A stretch of 64,000 nt of DNA. Source: Hymenobacter setariae (lineage in GTDB: Bacteria > Bacteroidota > Bacteroidia > Cytophagales > Hymenobacteraceae). The first letter of the stretch is position 1, and the number at the start of each line of letters is the position of its first letter. The translations under genes and the position numbers were made by a program. Under the pieces are notes generated by a model, which was not told where the DNA came from, ran no database searches, and was given only the letters and a program-made list of their open reading frames with translations. Of this stretch, positions 39,612 through 48,344 are shown one piece after another. The DNA lies in assembly GCF_007713685.1 (NCBI RefSeq), contig NZ_VMRJ01000001.1, positions 1,098,129 to 1,162,128 on the forward strand, in the 5' to 3' direction.

Positions 39612-40541
39612 ATGTCTATCCCTGCCACCCGCCCCGTTGACCCTGCCGAGCTGCCGACCAACGACTTTTACCAGTTCATGATTAGCTCGGTAGCGCCGCG
39701 CCCCATCGCGTTTGTCAGCACCGTATCGGCAGCGGGCGCCGTGAATTTAAGCCCTTACAGCTTCTTTACCGTGGTGAGCTCCAACCCGCCTATTTTGGTA
39801 TTTTCGCCCACCAGCCGGGGCACCGATAACTCGGAGAAGGACACGCTGCGCAACGTGCGTGAGGTACCCGAAGTGGTGGTTAATATCTGCGATTATTCGC
39901 TGGTCGAGCAGCTGTCATTGGCCAGCGCCGAGTACCCGGCCAGCGTCAATGAGTTTACCAAGGCCGGCCTCACCGAAGTAGCTTCGACCAAAGTGCGCCC
40001 GCCCCGCGTGGCCGAGTGCCCAGCGGCTTTCGAGTGCGTAGTCGAGCAGCTGATTGGCCTAGGTGATGGTCCCGGCCACGGCACGCTGGTGGTGTGCCGC
40101 GTGGTGCAAGGGCACTTTCGCGAGGCGCTTCTGCTAGATGGTCGACCCGGCCTCGACCCGCGCAAGTTTGAGGCGGTGTCGCGCCTCAACGGCGATTGGT
40201 ACAGCCGCCTCTCGCCGGCCAGCCTCTTCTCAGTGGCGCGGCCCAACCGCCGCCTAGGCATCGGCTTCGACGAGTTGCCCGAGCCCATCCGGCACAGTAG
40301 CTTGCTTACCGGCAACCACCTGGCACGCCTCGCCAACACCGAGCGCGACGCCCTGCCCACCCCCGCCCAGGTCGAAGAAATCAAAACAGAGCCGATGGTG
40401 GCCTACCTCCTTAATAAGCACCGCGCCGATGCCACTGAGCAGGCCACCCAGTTCACGCTGCTGGGCCGGCAGTGGCTGGAAGAAGGCAAAGTAGCCGAAG
40501 CCTGGCGCGTGCTGTTGCTGGCACTAGCCCCGGCTACCTAG
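39612..40541 (+). CDS. Flavin reductase-like FMN-binding protein
   Basis: 309 residues. The N-terminal 190 or so form a split-barrel flavin reductase domain (APRPIAFVSTVSAAGAVNLS, FFTVVSSNPPILVFSP, KDTLRNVREVPEVVVNICDY), which binds FMN. The C-terminal part is a helical extension ending in a segment that looks like a short TPR-like helix pair (FTLLGRQWLEEGKVAEAWRV). Related proteins occur widely in Bacteroidota with no settled role, often annotated as flavin reductase. A -7-like TAGCTTTG is at 39582-39589. It is transcribed alone and shares a bidirectional terminator with the DUF2911 gene. Confidence 0.88.
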   Translation: MSIPATRPVDPAELPTNDFYQFMISSVAPRPIAFVSTVSAAGAVNLSPYSFFTVVSSNPPILVFSPTSRGTDNSEKDTLRNVREVPEVVVNICDYSLVEQLSLASAEYPASVNEFTKAGLTEVASTKVRPPRVAECPAAFECVVEQLIGLGDGPGHGTLVVCRVVQGHFREALLLDGRPGLDPRKFEAVSRLNGDWYSRLSPASLFSVARPNRRLGIGFDELPEPIRHSSLLTGNHLARLANTERDALPTPAQVEEIKTEPMVAYLLNKHRADATEQATQFTLLGRQWLEEGKVAEAWRVLLLALAPAT

Positions 40542-40559
40542 GGCTCTTTTGCAGCTAAA

Positions 40560-40607
40560 AAAAGGCCAAGCTACCTACCTCAGCGAAGGTGCGTAGCTTG
40601 GCCTTTT
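40560..40607. terminator. Bidirectional terminator
   Basis: AAAAGGCCAAGCTAC (40560-40574) pairs with GTAGCTTGGCCTTTT (40593-40607). The plus side ends in TTTT; on the minus side seven T follow the stem. It serves the flavin reductase gene and the convergent DUF2911 gene. Confidence 0.88.
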
Positions 40608-40632
40608 CGAGTAGTTAGATGACTGCCGACGC

Positions 40633-41217
40633 TTACTTTACCGTGAAAGAAGCAGCGGTTTTAGCCCACTCCATCGTCACTTTGCCCGACTTATCGGCCA
40701 TGATGGTGAATTGCTCAACGGGCGTGGCGATAGCCTTTGGCTTCACCTTCACCCGCAGCACGTCGTCAGCGGCTTTGTAGTCGTAGGCCCCCCACTGCTT
40801 GGCAGTTTTGTTGAAGATGATAGTCCACTCGCTGGGGCCGGGGATGGTGAACAGACTGTAGGTACCTGCGGGCAGCGCCTGGCCTTCAATCTTCACGTCC
40901 TTGCTCACTGTGAAGGTGGTGGCTTCGTTAGCGCCCGTGCGCCACACCTCACCATTGGGGGCCAGGGGACTTTTCTCGCCAAAGGCCGCGCGGCCTTTCA
41001 GCGACGGGCGGCTGTAGTCGATGGTGACGTCGGTGCCGCGCACCGTGGTTTTGACCACGGCCGGCGGGCTCGGACGCTTAGATTTATCTTCGGGCATCTT
41101 GGCCGGCGCGGTGGCGGGCGCCGGAGTTTGGTCTTGCGCCTGGACTGAATGAGCACTGAAAGCAAGCGCAGTAGCCGTGATAGCAGCTACCAAAAGCTGA
41201 GAAGAATAGAAACGCAT
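40633..41217 (-). CDS. DUF2911 family exported protein
   Basis: 194 residues. A signal peptide ends near SVQAQ, followed by a short Pro/Ala-rich stretch and the DUF2911 domain, recognised by RPSLKGRAAFGEKSPLAPNG, WRTGANEATTFTVSKDVKIE and PAGTYSLFTIPGPSEWTIIF. The domain is frequent in Bacteroidota secreted proteins and its role is not known. It is a single gene convergent with the flavin reductase gene and divergent from a small hypothetical gene. Confidence 0.93.
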   Translation of the reverse strand: MRFYSSQLLVAAITATALAFSAHSVQAQDQTPAPATAPAKMPEDKSKRPSPPAVVKTTVRGTDVTIDYSRPSLKGRAAFGEKSPLAPNGEVWRTGANEATTFTVSKDVKIEGQALPAGTYSLFTIPGPSEWTIIFNKTAKQWGAYDYKAADDVLRVKVKPKAIATPVEQFTIMADKSGKVTMEWAKTAASFTVK

Positions 41218-41278
41218 ATGGGGAAAAAGTAAGGTGTAGGCAGGAAAGTAGAAAGCCCAGCAATTAGTTTACGCAAGC

Positions 41279-41686
41279 ATGTTATCCCAACTAAAAACCT
41301 ATTGGACAGCAGTAGCTAATGTAGTGGCTAACCGGCCTTATGGCCCAAACGGCGCCGAAACGCGCCCCGCTAGCAAACACTTTGCACCAGGCGCTAAAGT
41401 CTACATTATCGACTACTTTCCTGGCACATGCAGCCGCGTAGTAGTGATAGGCTTGCATCGCAAGACAAAGCGCATGATAAAATTGATATTGGCGGTAGAT
41501 TTTCTAGAAAATTTCAAATCAAAAGTCTGCTATACTCCAGCTGTCATTGCCTTAATCGAAGCGCACTTTGCCAGCGGTGATATTACGCGCTTGACTAAAG
41601 AATTCTCAGAATCACTGTGTGCCACCTTACCTATTTGGAAAGCCGAAGAAGTGAAGTACAAGACTCAGGAAAGACCGGCTTCTTAG
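41279..41686 (+). CDS. Hypothetical protein
   Basis: 135 residues without signal peptide or membrane segment. The central region (GAKVYIIDYFPGTCSRVVVI, then HRKTKRMIKLILAVDFLENF) suggests a small alpha/beta or SH3-like fold, but I do not recognise a family. Base composition is less GC-rich than the neighbours and the gene lacks CCTAGG. Its TAG stop overlaps the TAA stop of the convergent MFS gene by four bases at 41683-41686. Bacteroidota genomes hold scattered proteins of this type, sometimes linked to toxin-immunity islands, but nothing here supports that. Confidence 0.7.
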   Translation: MLSQLKTYWTAVANVVANRPYGPNGAETRPASKHFAPGAKVYIIDYFPGTCSRVVVIGLHRKTKRMIKLILAVDFLENFKSKVCYTPAVIALIEAHFASGDITRLTKEFSESLCATLPIWKAEEVKYKTQERPAS

Positions 41687-43017
41687 GATACATCCATATG
41701 TCCGCGTGTGCGGGTTTCGCCCATGCGCCAGTATACTAGCAGCGAAAGCAGGGCACAGCCCGTCACGTACCAATAAAACCACTCTTCGCGGCCTTGCTCC
41801 TTGGCAAAGAGCGCGATGTACTCGGCAGTACCACCAAAGATGGCTACCGTGAGGGCGTAAGGCAGCCCTACGCCGAGAGCCCGCACCTGGGTTGGAAACA
41901 GCTCGGCCTTCACAATGGCCGAAATACTAGTGTAGGCACTCACCACAAACAAGGCTGCCACCAGCAGCCCGAAAGCCGCCCATGCACTGCTGGTGTGCGC
42001 TAGCAGCCGCAGCAGTGGCACCGTACCTAGGGTGGCCGCCACCCCAAAAAATAGCAGTACCGGCCGCCGCCCCACCCTATCCGAAATGGCACCCAGCAGC
42101 GGCTGAAACACCAGCGCCACCGCCATCGCCCCGAAGGAAATAAGCGTAGCCTGCTCTTTGCTGAAGCCGCTGGTGTTCACCAAAAACTTCTGCGCGTAGG
42201 TCGTAAACGTATAGAATGCTAGTGTGCCCCCTAGAGTAAGGCCCACCACCGTGAGGCTGGCCCTAGGATAAGCCAGTAGCTGCTTGAAAGCCGAAGGCTT
42301 GGCCGCGCGCGTGGCGGGAGCATCCTTATGCTCTTGCTCAAAAGCGTCTGTTTCGCGCATGTGCTGGCGCAAATAAAGTGCCCCTAGGGCCGCCCCGGCG
42401 CCAATTACGAAAGGTACCCGCCAACCCCAGTCCGTCATTTCGGTGGGCGACAAAAATTGCTGTAGGGTCAATTGCACGCTCAAAGCCAGCAGTTGCCCAC
42501 CCATAAGCGTGAGGTACTGAAAGCTCGACCAAAAGCCCCGGTGCCGCGCCCCCGCCATTTCGGAGAGATAGGTGGCCGAGGTGCCGTACTCGCCACCCAC
42601 GCTGATGCCTTGCAGCAGCCGTGCCAACAGTAGCAAGGCCGGCGCCCCCAGCCCTAGGGTGGCGTAGCCAGGGCTACAGGCTATGAGCAGCGAGCCGCCC
42701 GCCATCAATTGCACCGAGAGCAGCAGCGCCGCCCGCCGGCCCCGCTTATCGGCATACGCCCCGAGCAACGCGGCACCTAGGGGCCGCATCAAAAAGCCCA
42801 CTGCAAAGATGGCCGCCGTATTCAGCAGCTGCGCCGTAGCGCTAGCCTTCGGGAAAAAGACCGGCGCGAAATACAAGGCAAACGCCGAGTACACGTACCA
42901 GTCGTACCACTCGACTAGGTTGCCGATGGAGCCAGAAATAATGGAGCGAAGTGGGGAAGCAGCCATAGCCGCGAAGGTAGCCGCGAGCGGCTTCGGACTG
43001 TTGAAGCCTGACGCCAT
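41683..43017 (-). CDS. MHS-family MFS transporter (KgtP-like)
   Basis: 444 residues, twelve membrane segments. ISGSIGNLVEWYDWYVYSAF, RPLGAALLGAYADKRGRRAA and LLQGISVGGEYGTSATYLSE place it in the metabolite:H+ symporter family close to alpha-ketoglutarate permease KgtP. It is a different member from the one at 34162. A possible alternative start is the internal ATG at 42966, since the family usually begins nearer the first helix. It has no operon partner; the convergent hypothetical gene shares the stop codon region. Substrate is probably a dicarboxylate. Confidence 0.92.
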   Translation of the reverse strand: MASGFNSPKPLAATFAAMAASPLRSIISGSIGNLVEWYDWYVYSAFALYFAPVFFPKASATAQLLNTAAIFAVGFLMRPLGAALLGAYADKRGRRAALLLSVQLMAGGSLLIACSPGYATLGLGAPALLLLARLLQGISVGGEYGTSATYLSEMAGARHRGFWSSFQYLTLMGGQLLALSVQLTLQQFLSPTEMTDWGWRVPFVIGAGAALGALYLRQHMRETDAFEQEHKDAPATRAAKPSAFKQLLAYPRASLTVVGLTLGGTLAFYTFTTYAQKFLVNTSGFSKEQATLISFGAMAVALVFQPLLGAISDRVGRRPVLLFFGVAATLGTVPLLRLLAHTSSAWAAFGLLVAALFVVSAYTSISAIVKAELFPTQVRALGVGLPYALTVAIFGGTAEYIALFAKEQGREEWFYWYVTGCALLSLLVYWRMGETRTRGHMDVS

Positions 43018-43267
43018 TTTAGCACAGTGTACATCGCACCTGCTTATGGCATGGCAACTGTGCCTCCACTACCACAACACGGCAAACAGCACTAGCAATC
43101 ATTGCAACGGATAACCACCGCCGCTTACCACGTTGCGGCAGATGAGGTGTAACCTCGTCATCAAGAGTTGGCACGAGTCATAGATTCGCCTAACCTCGCG
43201 CCAATCTCCGAAATTTATTTATCTGCCAACATAGCAGCAAAAAGTATAATGTGCATTCAGGCTTTAG

Positions 43268-44311
43268 CTAATATTTTATTTCGAAAGAATTTCCATTGAA
43301 TCGATACACACCACTTGGATTTGCTCCTCCAAACCACAATTCACCTTGTTTACTTTTATATATAGTCCAAATATGCTTGCTTTCAATTCCGTTTTCTTTA
43401 GTAAAATTTTTCACGGAACTACCATTATATCTCCACACGCCGGACCCTACAGTCCCAAACCAGATATTACCTGCAGTATCCTCTGCAACTGAAAAAATCT
43501 TTTCAAGAGAGTTACCTTTCGTATATACCTTCTTTAACTTCTGCTGCGCAGTGAAATTGATTACCTTTTCTCCATCATATTTCAGAACGCCTATTCCATT
43601 ATTACCAATCCAAATATTTCCTTTTCTATCTTCAATTATACTTCGAATATGCAAAAAACCGGTTTCTGCGTTTAACCCAAAATACTTATTATCCAATATA
43701 TTAAAAGCTGAACCATTATACCTTATTATCGCACCGTAGGCCCCAAACCAAACGACTCCATTTTTACCTTTGACAAAAGGTGTTGAAATATAATACTTAA
43801 ACCCATCCTCTGGCCTAGGTGTAACAGGAAACAGGCGGTAGGAAAGACTTTGGCCGTCGTACTGATATACCCCAGGATACTTCTCAAATTTATTGTAGCC
43901 CTCAATTTCATCGCCTTTAAACCAAAGGTCATCTTCAGCTAGCTTCCAATCGTTCTTTAAAGTATAGTTTCGTTCTTTATACGAAGCCATTTTCTTGCCA
44001 TCATAGGTACTTAATCCTCTCCCGCATTCAAACCAAATTACACCATTTTTATCCTCATAAATATTCCTTACTTGGTTATCACTTAGCCCTTCCTTTGTTG
44101 TGAAATAGCGCAGCTTTCCGTCATGCAGTAAACACACTCCTTCGCTGTTGCTACCAAACCAACTATTTCCCTTGCTATCTTCTAAAATTGAGCGAACTCC
44201 AGTTGTATATTTTAGCCTTATGGGGCTTTGCTTATTACAAGAGCTTATTACAACACTCAGAAATACACCGTAAAGAATAAAGTTATTTCTGCATTTTAAT
44301 TTCTCTCTCAT
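43268..44311 (-). CDS. Two-component regulator propeller-repeat lipoprotein
   Basis: 347 residues with a lipobox cysteine at residue 25 (LSVVISSC). The rest is a beta-propeller made of Reg_prop repeats, seen as repeated IWFG/IWIG units: GNSWFGSNSEGVCLLHDGKL, NGVIWFECGRGLSTYDGK, GNIWIGNNGIGVLKYDGEK, GNIWFGTVGSGVWRYNGSS. Such propellers form the sensor part of hybrid two-component systems; here they stand alone on a lipoprotein. The coding sequence is strongly AT-rich (around 37% GC by eye) against about 60% nearby and has one CCTAGG, so it was probably acquired from a low-GC Bacteroidota. No partner gene is adjacent. Confidence 0.88.
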   Translation of the reverse strand: MREKLKCRNNFILYGVFLSVVISSCNKQSPIRLKYTTGVRSILEDSKGNSWFGSNSEGVCLLHDGKLRYFTTKEGLSDNQVRNIYEDKNGVIWFECGRGLSTYDGKKMASYKERNYTLKNDWKLAEDDLWFKGDEIEGYNKFEKYPGVYQYDGQSLSYRLFPVTPRPEDGFKYYISTPFVKGKNGVVWFGAYGAIIRYNGSAFNILDNKYFGLNAETGFLHIRSIIEDRKGNIWIGNNGIGVLKYDGEKVINFTAQQKLKKVYTKGNSLEKIFSVAEDTAGNIWFGTVGSGVWRYNGSSVKNFTKENGIESKHIWTIYKSKQGELWFGGANPSGVYRFNGNSFEIKY

Positions 44312-44392
44312 ACTGCCTTTTTCCTCAACTGGCGCGAGTTTAGCGCAAGGTAACCCGTACCAGCTGCGTGTAAAATTCAGAATTTAAGCACC

Positions 44393-44953
44393 CTAGGCGG
44401 CTTCAATCGTCTTAATTATCCTAGCCGGAATGCCGCCCACGATAGTATTGGCCGCCACGTCTTTGTGCACCACGGCACCTGCGGCCACCACGGCATTTTC
44501 ACCCACCGTGACGCCGGGCAGAATGGTGGCGGCGGCCCCAATCCAGGCGTTGCGCTTTAGGTGCACGCCTCCTAGCAGCAAGGTCTTGCGCTGGGCCGGG
44601 TCGGTGGGATGGTTTTCGGTGATGAGGTTGACCTTGGGGCCAATCTGCACGTCGTCCTCAATCGTGATGCCGCCTAGGTCCAACATGGTGCAGGCGTGGT
44701 TGATAAACACGTTCTTACCGATGACGATGTGCCGCCCAAAATTGGTATGAAACGGAGCAAATACCCTTGTGCTGGCGTCGATGGGCCGGCCCGTGAGCTC
44801 GCTCAGCAGCGCGCGCACCTGGCTGGTGTCGGTGGCGGCGTTGAGAGCGGGCGATAGGCGCAACGCTCTGCTCACCACCGCCCACATCGCCGGTATTTCT
44901 GGGTCGTCCATGCGAATGGTGCCCCCAGCCAGCATTCGTGCGAAAATATCCAT
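44393..44953 (-). CDS. Sugar O-acetyltransferase (LacA/NodL-like, left-handed beta-helix)
   Basis: 186 residues. The C-terminal half is a hexapeptide-repeat beta-helix (VIGKNVFINHACTMLDLGGI, VTVGENAVVAAGAVVHKDVA) with the active-site histidine expected in ITENHPTD, and the end IVGGIPARIIK is typical. Acetyl-CoA is the donor and a sugar or related hydroxyl compound the acceptor; target unknown. Base composition is normal for the region, unlike the two AT-rich genes on either side. The open frame may include a little upstream sequence but the ATG at 44953 fits the family. Confidence 0.92.
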   Translation of the reverse strand: MDIFARMLAGGTIRMDDPEIPAMWAVVSRALRLSPALNAATDTSQVRALLSELTGRPIDASTRVFAPFHTNFGRHIVIGKNVFINHACTMLDLGGITIEDDVQIGPKVNLITENHPTDPAQRKTLLLGGVHLKRNAWIGAAATILPGVTVGENAVVAAGAVVHKDVAANTIVGGIPARIIKTIEAA

Positions 44954-45142
44954 GCGCGCTTCGTTTTAATAGGGTGGATGGTTGGGCAGGTGGGCGGCGG
45001 GCTAACACTGGCCGCTCGCAACACTAGAATGCCCGTAGCGGCTAGGTCGCTAGGTGGTTGAGGGGCACGGGATATAGTATATCTCTATAGTGTCCCTAGG
45101 TCATTTCACTTTTAAACTATACCGTTATCGAATCAGTGAAAA

Positions 45143-46009
45143 CTACTTCCTTACTTCATAAACCCCTTTTTCATCATTCCAAACGAGTTTACTATGATTC
45201 ATGTCCCAGAAATTTTGCCACCACTTTGCATCCTTACTGCTATCAAATTTTGTATCTCCTAGCAGCATTCCTAAATAGGCAAATGTGTATGTATCAGGAT
45301 TACAATACGACGCAGAAGAACCTTTGTCTTTTGGCATCTCATCCAAGTTATAGACTTTCTTTAGGCAGTTTTTTACTAGCTGTTGCTTTTGGGGATTGTC
45401 TTGTAAAGAAGTAATCAACGCTTGCATTGCAACTAAACTACTTATTTCCGGAATTTTTGCATTCTTATATTCAATAGGCTGATATTGCTCGACAGGCTTA
45501 TTCGACAAATAGGCTAACCACTTACCTTTTAGCTCTTCAAGTTCTTTATCAGTTGAATTGGCAGTTACGAAACCAAAATTCTTATTAGTCAAGTTTTGCA
45601 GTAGCTGATTAGCTCTACCGCCAACCCTGAACAAGTCATTATCTACGACTAGACCTTTCCCTTCAAATAAAATATCCTTATTAAGAATTCTATCCCAAAT
45701 AATCAACCTGCTTGTCCCTTGCAATTTAGTTTCTTGGTTATTCGCTAGCTGCTTAGCAAGACCCTCTAAATAAACTGCGTCTTTCGAGTAATTATTAACA
45801 GAAGCGTTTAAAGTTAGAAAGACAGCGCTCCAAGTTTTATCATTTATATTTTTCAGAAGAAGTTCTGATGACGTAAGGCCTTGGGCTGCATCATACATCT
45901 CCTTTGTATAATTCTCGATATTTTGCTGACTCCAAGAGGTCAATATCTTTTGAGAGAAGGATTCATAAGAGCAAAATACTAGCGATACGAGGAAGAATAT
46001 TTTTTTCAT
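45143..46009 (-). CDS. Hypothetical exported protein, AT-rich
   Basis: About 288 residues from the ATG at 46009, which starts a clean signal peptide (MKKIFFLVSLVFCSYESFSQ). The mature part is mostly helical and rich in Lys, Asn and Leu, with no membrane segment and no motif I recognise (ENYTKEMYDAAQGLTSSELL, WWQNFWDMNHSKLVWNDEK). GC content is far below that of the flanks, the codon choice differs and CCTAGG is absent, as in the lipoprotein gene at 43268. Both may come from one transfer event. It is divergent from the COG2509 gene. No function proposed. Confidence 0.8.
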   Translation of the reverse strand: MKKIFFLVSLVFCSYESFSQKILTSWSQQNIENYTKEMYDAAQGLTSSELLLKNINDKTWSAVFLTLNASVNNYSKDAVYLEGLAKQLANNQETKLQGTSRLIIWDRILNKDILFEGKGLVVDNDLFRVGGRANQLLQNLTNKNFGFVTANSTDKELEELKGKWLAYLSNKPVEQYQPIEYKNAKIPEISSLVAMQALITSLQDNPQKQQLVKNCLKKVYNLDEMPKDKGSSASYCNPDTYTFAYLGMLLGDTKFDSSKDAKWWQNFWDMNHSKLVWNDEKGVYEVRK

Positions 46010-46082
46010 GCCTGTCTTATATGGTCTGTAATAGCAAGACCAAGTGCGCCACAAGTATAAGTATTACTTGATACTCACGCCA

Positions 46083-46114
46083 TTTGAATGGCTCACTTAG
46101 TCATCGTAAATTTG
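46083..46114 (+). promoter_or_regulatory. Bacteroidota-type promoter for the COG2509 gene
   Basis: A -33 element TTTG (46083-46086) is followed after 20 bp by a -7 element TAAATTTG (46107-46114), matching the TTTG/TAnnTTTG consensus used by Bacteroidota sigma factor. The ATG lies 36 bp further at 46151. Confidence 0.7.
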
Positions 46115-46150
46115 CGCTTGCTTAACGGCTAACTCCCGTTCGCCTACTTC

Positions 46151-47728
46151 ATGAAACAAGAACTAGACCTGGCCCTCGCCCCCGAGGTAGCCTACAACGA
46201 GCTGGCCCGCTACGAGGCCATTCTGGCCGCCGCTGGCCTGCGCCCCGGCGAAGCCGATTTTGTCCACATCCGCAAGCGCTCACTCGATGCGCGGGGCCGC
46301 CGGCCACTCATCCGCCTGCGGGCCGACGTGTACGACCGCGCCACGCCTGCCCCCACCCGCGAGCTACTGGGACCATGGTTTGAGTACCCCGATGTACGCC
46401 AGGCGCGGCGGCAAGTCATTATCGTGGGGGCCGGGCCGGCGGGGTTGTTTGCGGCGCTGCGCTGCATCGAGTTGGGCATTCGGCCCATCGTGCTGGAGCG
46501 CGGCAAGGATGTGCGCACCCGCCGCCGCGACCTAGCCGCTCTTAATAAGGAGCACCTCGTGCATCCCGACTCGAACTACTGCTTTGGCGAGGGCGGTGCG
46601 GGCACCTACTCCGATGGAAAGCTCTACACCCGCGCTACCAAGCGCGGTGATGTGGGCCGCATCCTCAAGCGACTGGTGCAGCACGGCGCCACCCCCGATA
46701 TCCTAGTGGACGCCCACCCCCACATCGGCACCAACAAGCTGCCCGCCGTGGTGCAAAGCCTGCGCGATGCCGTAATCGAGGCCAGCGGCGAGGTGCGCTT
46801 CGAGACGCGGGTCACGGATTTTATTCTTGAAAACAACCACTTGCGCGGTGTGGTCACGCACCGCGGCGAGGCCATCGAGGCCGAGGCTACCGTGCTGGCC
46901 ACCGGCCACTCGGCCCGCGACATCTACGAACTGCTGCATCGGCGCGGCGTGCTTATCGAGGCCAAGCCGTTTGCCCTAGGGGTGCGCGTCGAGCACCCGC
47001 AGGCACTTATCGATCGGGCGCAGTATGGGCGGCCCGAGCGCGGCATTTTGCCGGCGGCCAGCTACGCGCTGGTCGAGCAAACCAAGGTGCGCGACGCGCA
47101 GCGCGGCGTGTTTTCGTTTTGCATGTGCCCCGGCGGCTTTATTGTGCCGGCAGCCACCGCGCCTGGCGAGGTGGTCGTCAATGGCATGAGCCCCAGCCGC
47201 CGCGACTCGCGCTTTGCCAACTCGGGCATCGTGGCGGCCGTGGAGCTGGCTGACATGGACGTAGCCCAACACGGTGTGCTGGCGGGCCTGCGCTTGCAGC
47301 AAGAAATAGAGCAGCGCGCCTGCCGCCTGGCCGGCAATACCCAGCTGGCCCCCGCCCAGCGCCTAGGTGACTTTTTGCAGAAGAAACTCTCCCCCACCCT
47401 ACTCGAAACCAGCTACCAGCCTGGCTTGGTGAGTGTAGAGATGGACGCTGTACTCGGCCCTGCTCTCAGCGAGCGGCTGCGGCAGGGATTTCGCGCTTTC
47501 GGCCGCAAGATTCCTGACTTCGCCACCAACGCGGCCCAGATTGTGGGCGTCGAAAGCCGGACTTCCTCTCCGGTGCGCATTCCGCGCGATAACCACCACC
47601 TAGGGCACCCCGTGGTGGCCGGCCTGTACCCCTGCGGCGAGGGCGCGGGCTATGCGGGCGGCATCGTGAGCGCCGCGATGGACGGCGAGCGAGTGGCCGA
47701 AGCGCTGGCCGTATCCGTGGGGCGCTAA
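46151..47728 (+). CDS. FAD-dependent oxidoreductase of the COG2509 family
   Basis: 525 residues. A short N-terminal domain (residues 1-90, including FVHIRKRSLDARGRRPLIRL) precedes the FAD-binding domain with the dinucleotide motif VIIVGAGPAGLFAALRCIEL. The segment FGEGGAGTYSDGKLYTR is the hallmark of COG2509 proteins, and the C-terminal GLYPCGEGAGYAGGIVSAAM binds the cofactor. These uncharacterised flavoproteins occur in many bacteria and may act on a quinone-like or redox substrate; function is unknown. The ATG at 46151 is preceded by a clear promoter. A perfect 34-bp inverted repeat follows the stop. Confidence 0.93.
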   Translation: MKQELDLALAPEVAYNELARYEAILAAAGLRPGEADFVHIRKRSLDARGRRPLIRLRADVYDRATPAPTRELLGPWFEYPDVRQARRQVIIVGAGPAGLFAALRCIELGIRPIVLERGKDVRTRRRDLAALNKEHLVHPDSNYCFGEGGAGTYSDGKLYTRATKRGDVGRILKRLVQHGATPDILVDAHPHIGTNKLPAVVQSLRDAVIEASGEVRFETRVTDFILENNHLRGVVTHRGEAIEAEATVLATGHSARDIYELLHRRGVLIEAKPFALGVRVEHPQALIDRAQYGRPERGILPAASYALVEQTKVRDAQRGVFSFCMCPGGFIVPAATAPGEVVVNGMSPSRRDSRFANSGIVAAVELADMDVAQHGVLAGLRLQQEIEQRACRLAGNTQLAPAQRLGDFLQKKLSPTLLETSYQPGLVSVEMDAVLGPALSERLRQGFRAFGRKIPDFATNAAQIVGVESRTSSPVRIPRDNHHLGHPVVAGLYPCGEGAGYAGGIVSAAMDGERVAEALAVSVGR

Positions 47729-47748
47729 AACCCGTTTACCATTCCGGC

Positions 47749-47832
47749 TGTCATGCTGACGAAGGAAGCATCTTGTCAGGTTAGCTAATGACTGTCTCAA
47801 CCTGACAAGATGCTTCCTTCGTCAGCATGACA
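47749..47832. repeat. Long intergenic inverted repeat, family B copy 3
   Basis: Perfect 34-bp arms (47749-47782 and 47799-47832; TGTCATGCTGACGAAGGAAG and complement) with a 16-bp centre. The outer TGTCATGCTGA and the GAAGCATCTT core place it in family B. It separates the COG2509 gene from the CoA-binding protein gene on the same strand. Confidence 0.93.
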
Positions 47833-47855
47833 ACCAATTTTTAGCTTAATAAACC

Positions 47856-48218
47856 ATGAAAACTCTCGTCCTAGGTGCCACCGACAACCCCGACCGCTAC
47901 GCTTACCGCGCCGTGCATTCCCTCAAGCGCTACGGCCACGAAGTAGTGCCTGTGGGCATCCGCAAGGGCCAGGTGGCGGGCCTCGACATTCGCCTCGACC
48001 GTCCGCAGGAAACTGATATTGACACCGTAACGCTTTATGTGGGTCCGCAAAACCAACCCGGTTGGTACGACTACATTTTGAGCTTGAAGCCCCGCCGTAT
48101 CATCTTCAACCCCGGCACTGAAAACCCTGAGTTGGAGCAGAAAGCGCAGGCCGCCGGCATCCAGACGGAAGAAGCGTGCACGCTAGTAATGCTGAGCGTG
48201 GGCCAGTACGAGAAGTAG
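47856..48218 (+). CDS. CoA-binding protein (Rossmann fold, COG1832 type)
   Basis: 120 residues, one Rossmann domain of the CoA-binding family. Landmarks are VLGATDNPDRYAYRAVHSLK, VPVGIRKGQVAGLDIRLDR, and RRIIFNPGTENPELEQKAQA near the end with the cysteine in EEACTLVML. Family members bind CoA or nucleotides and resemble the N-terminal domain of succinyl-CoA synthetase alpha subunit; physiological role unknown. It is followed by a strong bidirectional terminator. Confidence 0.92.
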   Translation: MKTLVLGATDNPDRYAYRAVHSLKRYGHEVVPVGIRKGQVAGLDIRLDRPQETDIDTVTLYVGPQNQPGWYDYILSLKPRRIIFNPGTENPELEQKAQAAGIQTEEACTLVMLSVGQYEK

Positions 48219-48271
48219 GCCCGTCGGCCGCCTTCCACACTTGCCCTAGGTGCGGCGTGTCAGCCAAAAAC

Positions 48272-48327
48272 TAAGAGGCCCCGGCTGCGGATTGGTAGTA
48301 GTACCAACCCGCGGCCGGGGCCTCTTA
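48272..48327. terminator. Bidirectional terminator
   Basis: TAAGAGGCCCCGGC (48272-48285) pairs with GCCGGGGCCTCTTA (48314-48327), and the loop contains a second small palindrome (TTGGTAGTAGTACCAA). It lies between the convergent CoA-binding protein and S8 protease genes. Confidence 0.85.
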
Positions 48328-48344
48328 CTGTGCTGCGCTCAGCC

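Noticed and set aside
45136..45414. Plus-strand open frame at the end of the AT-rich gene
   Set aside because: It is antisense to the C-terminal codons of 45143-46009, and its sequence shows no domain or signal.
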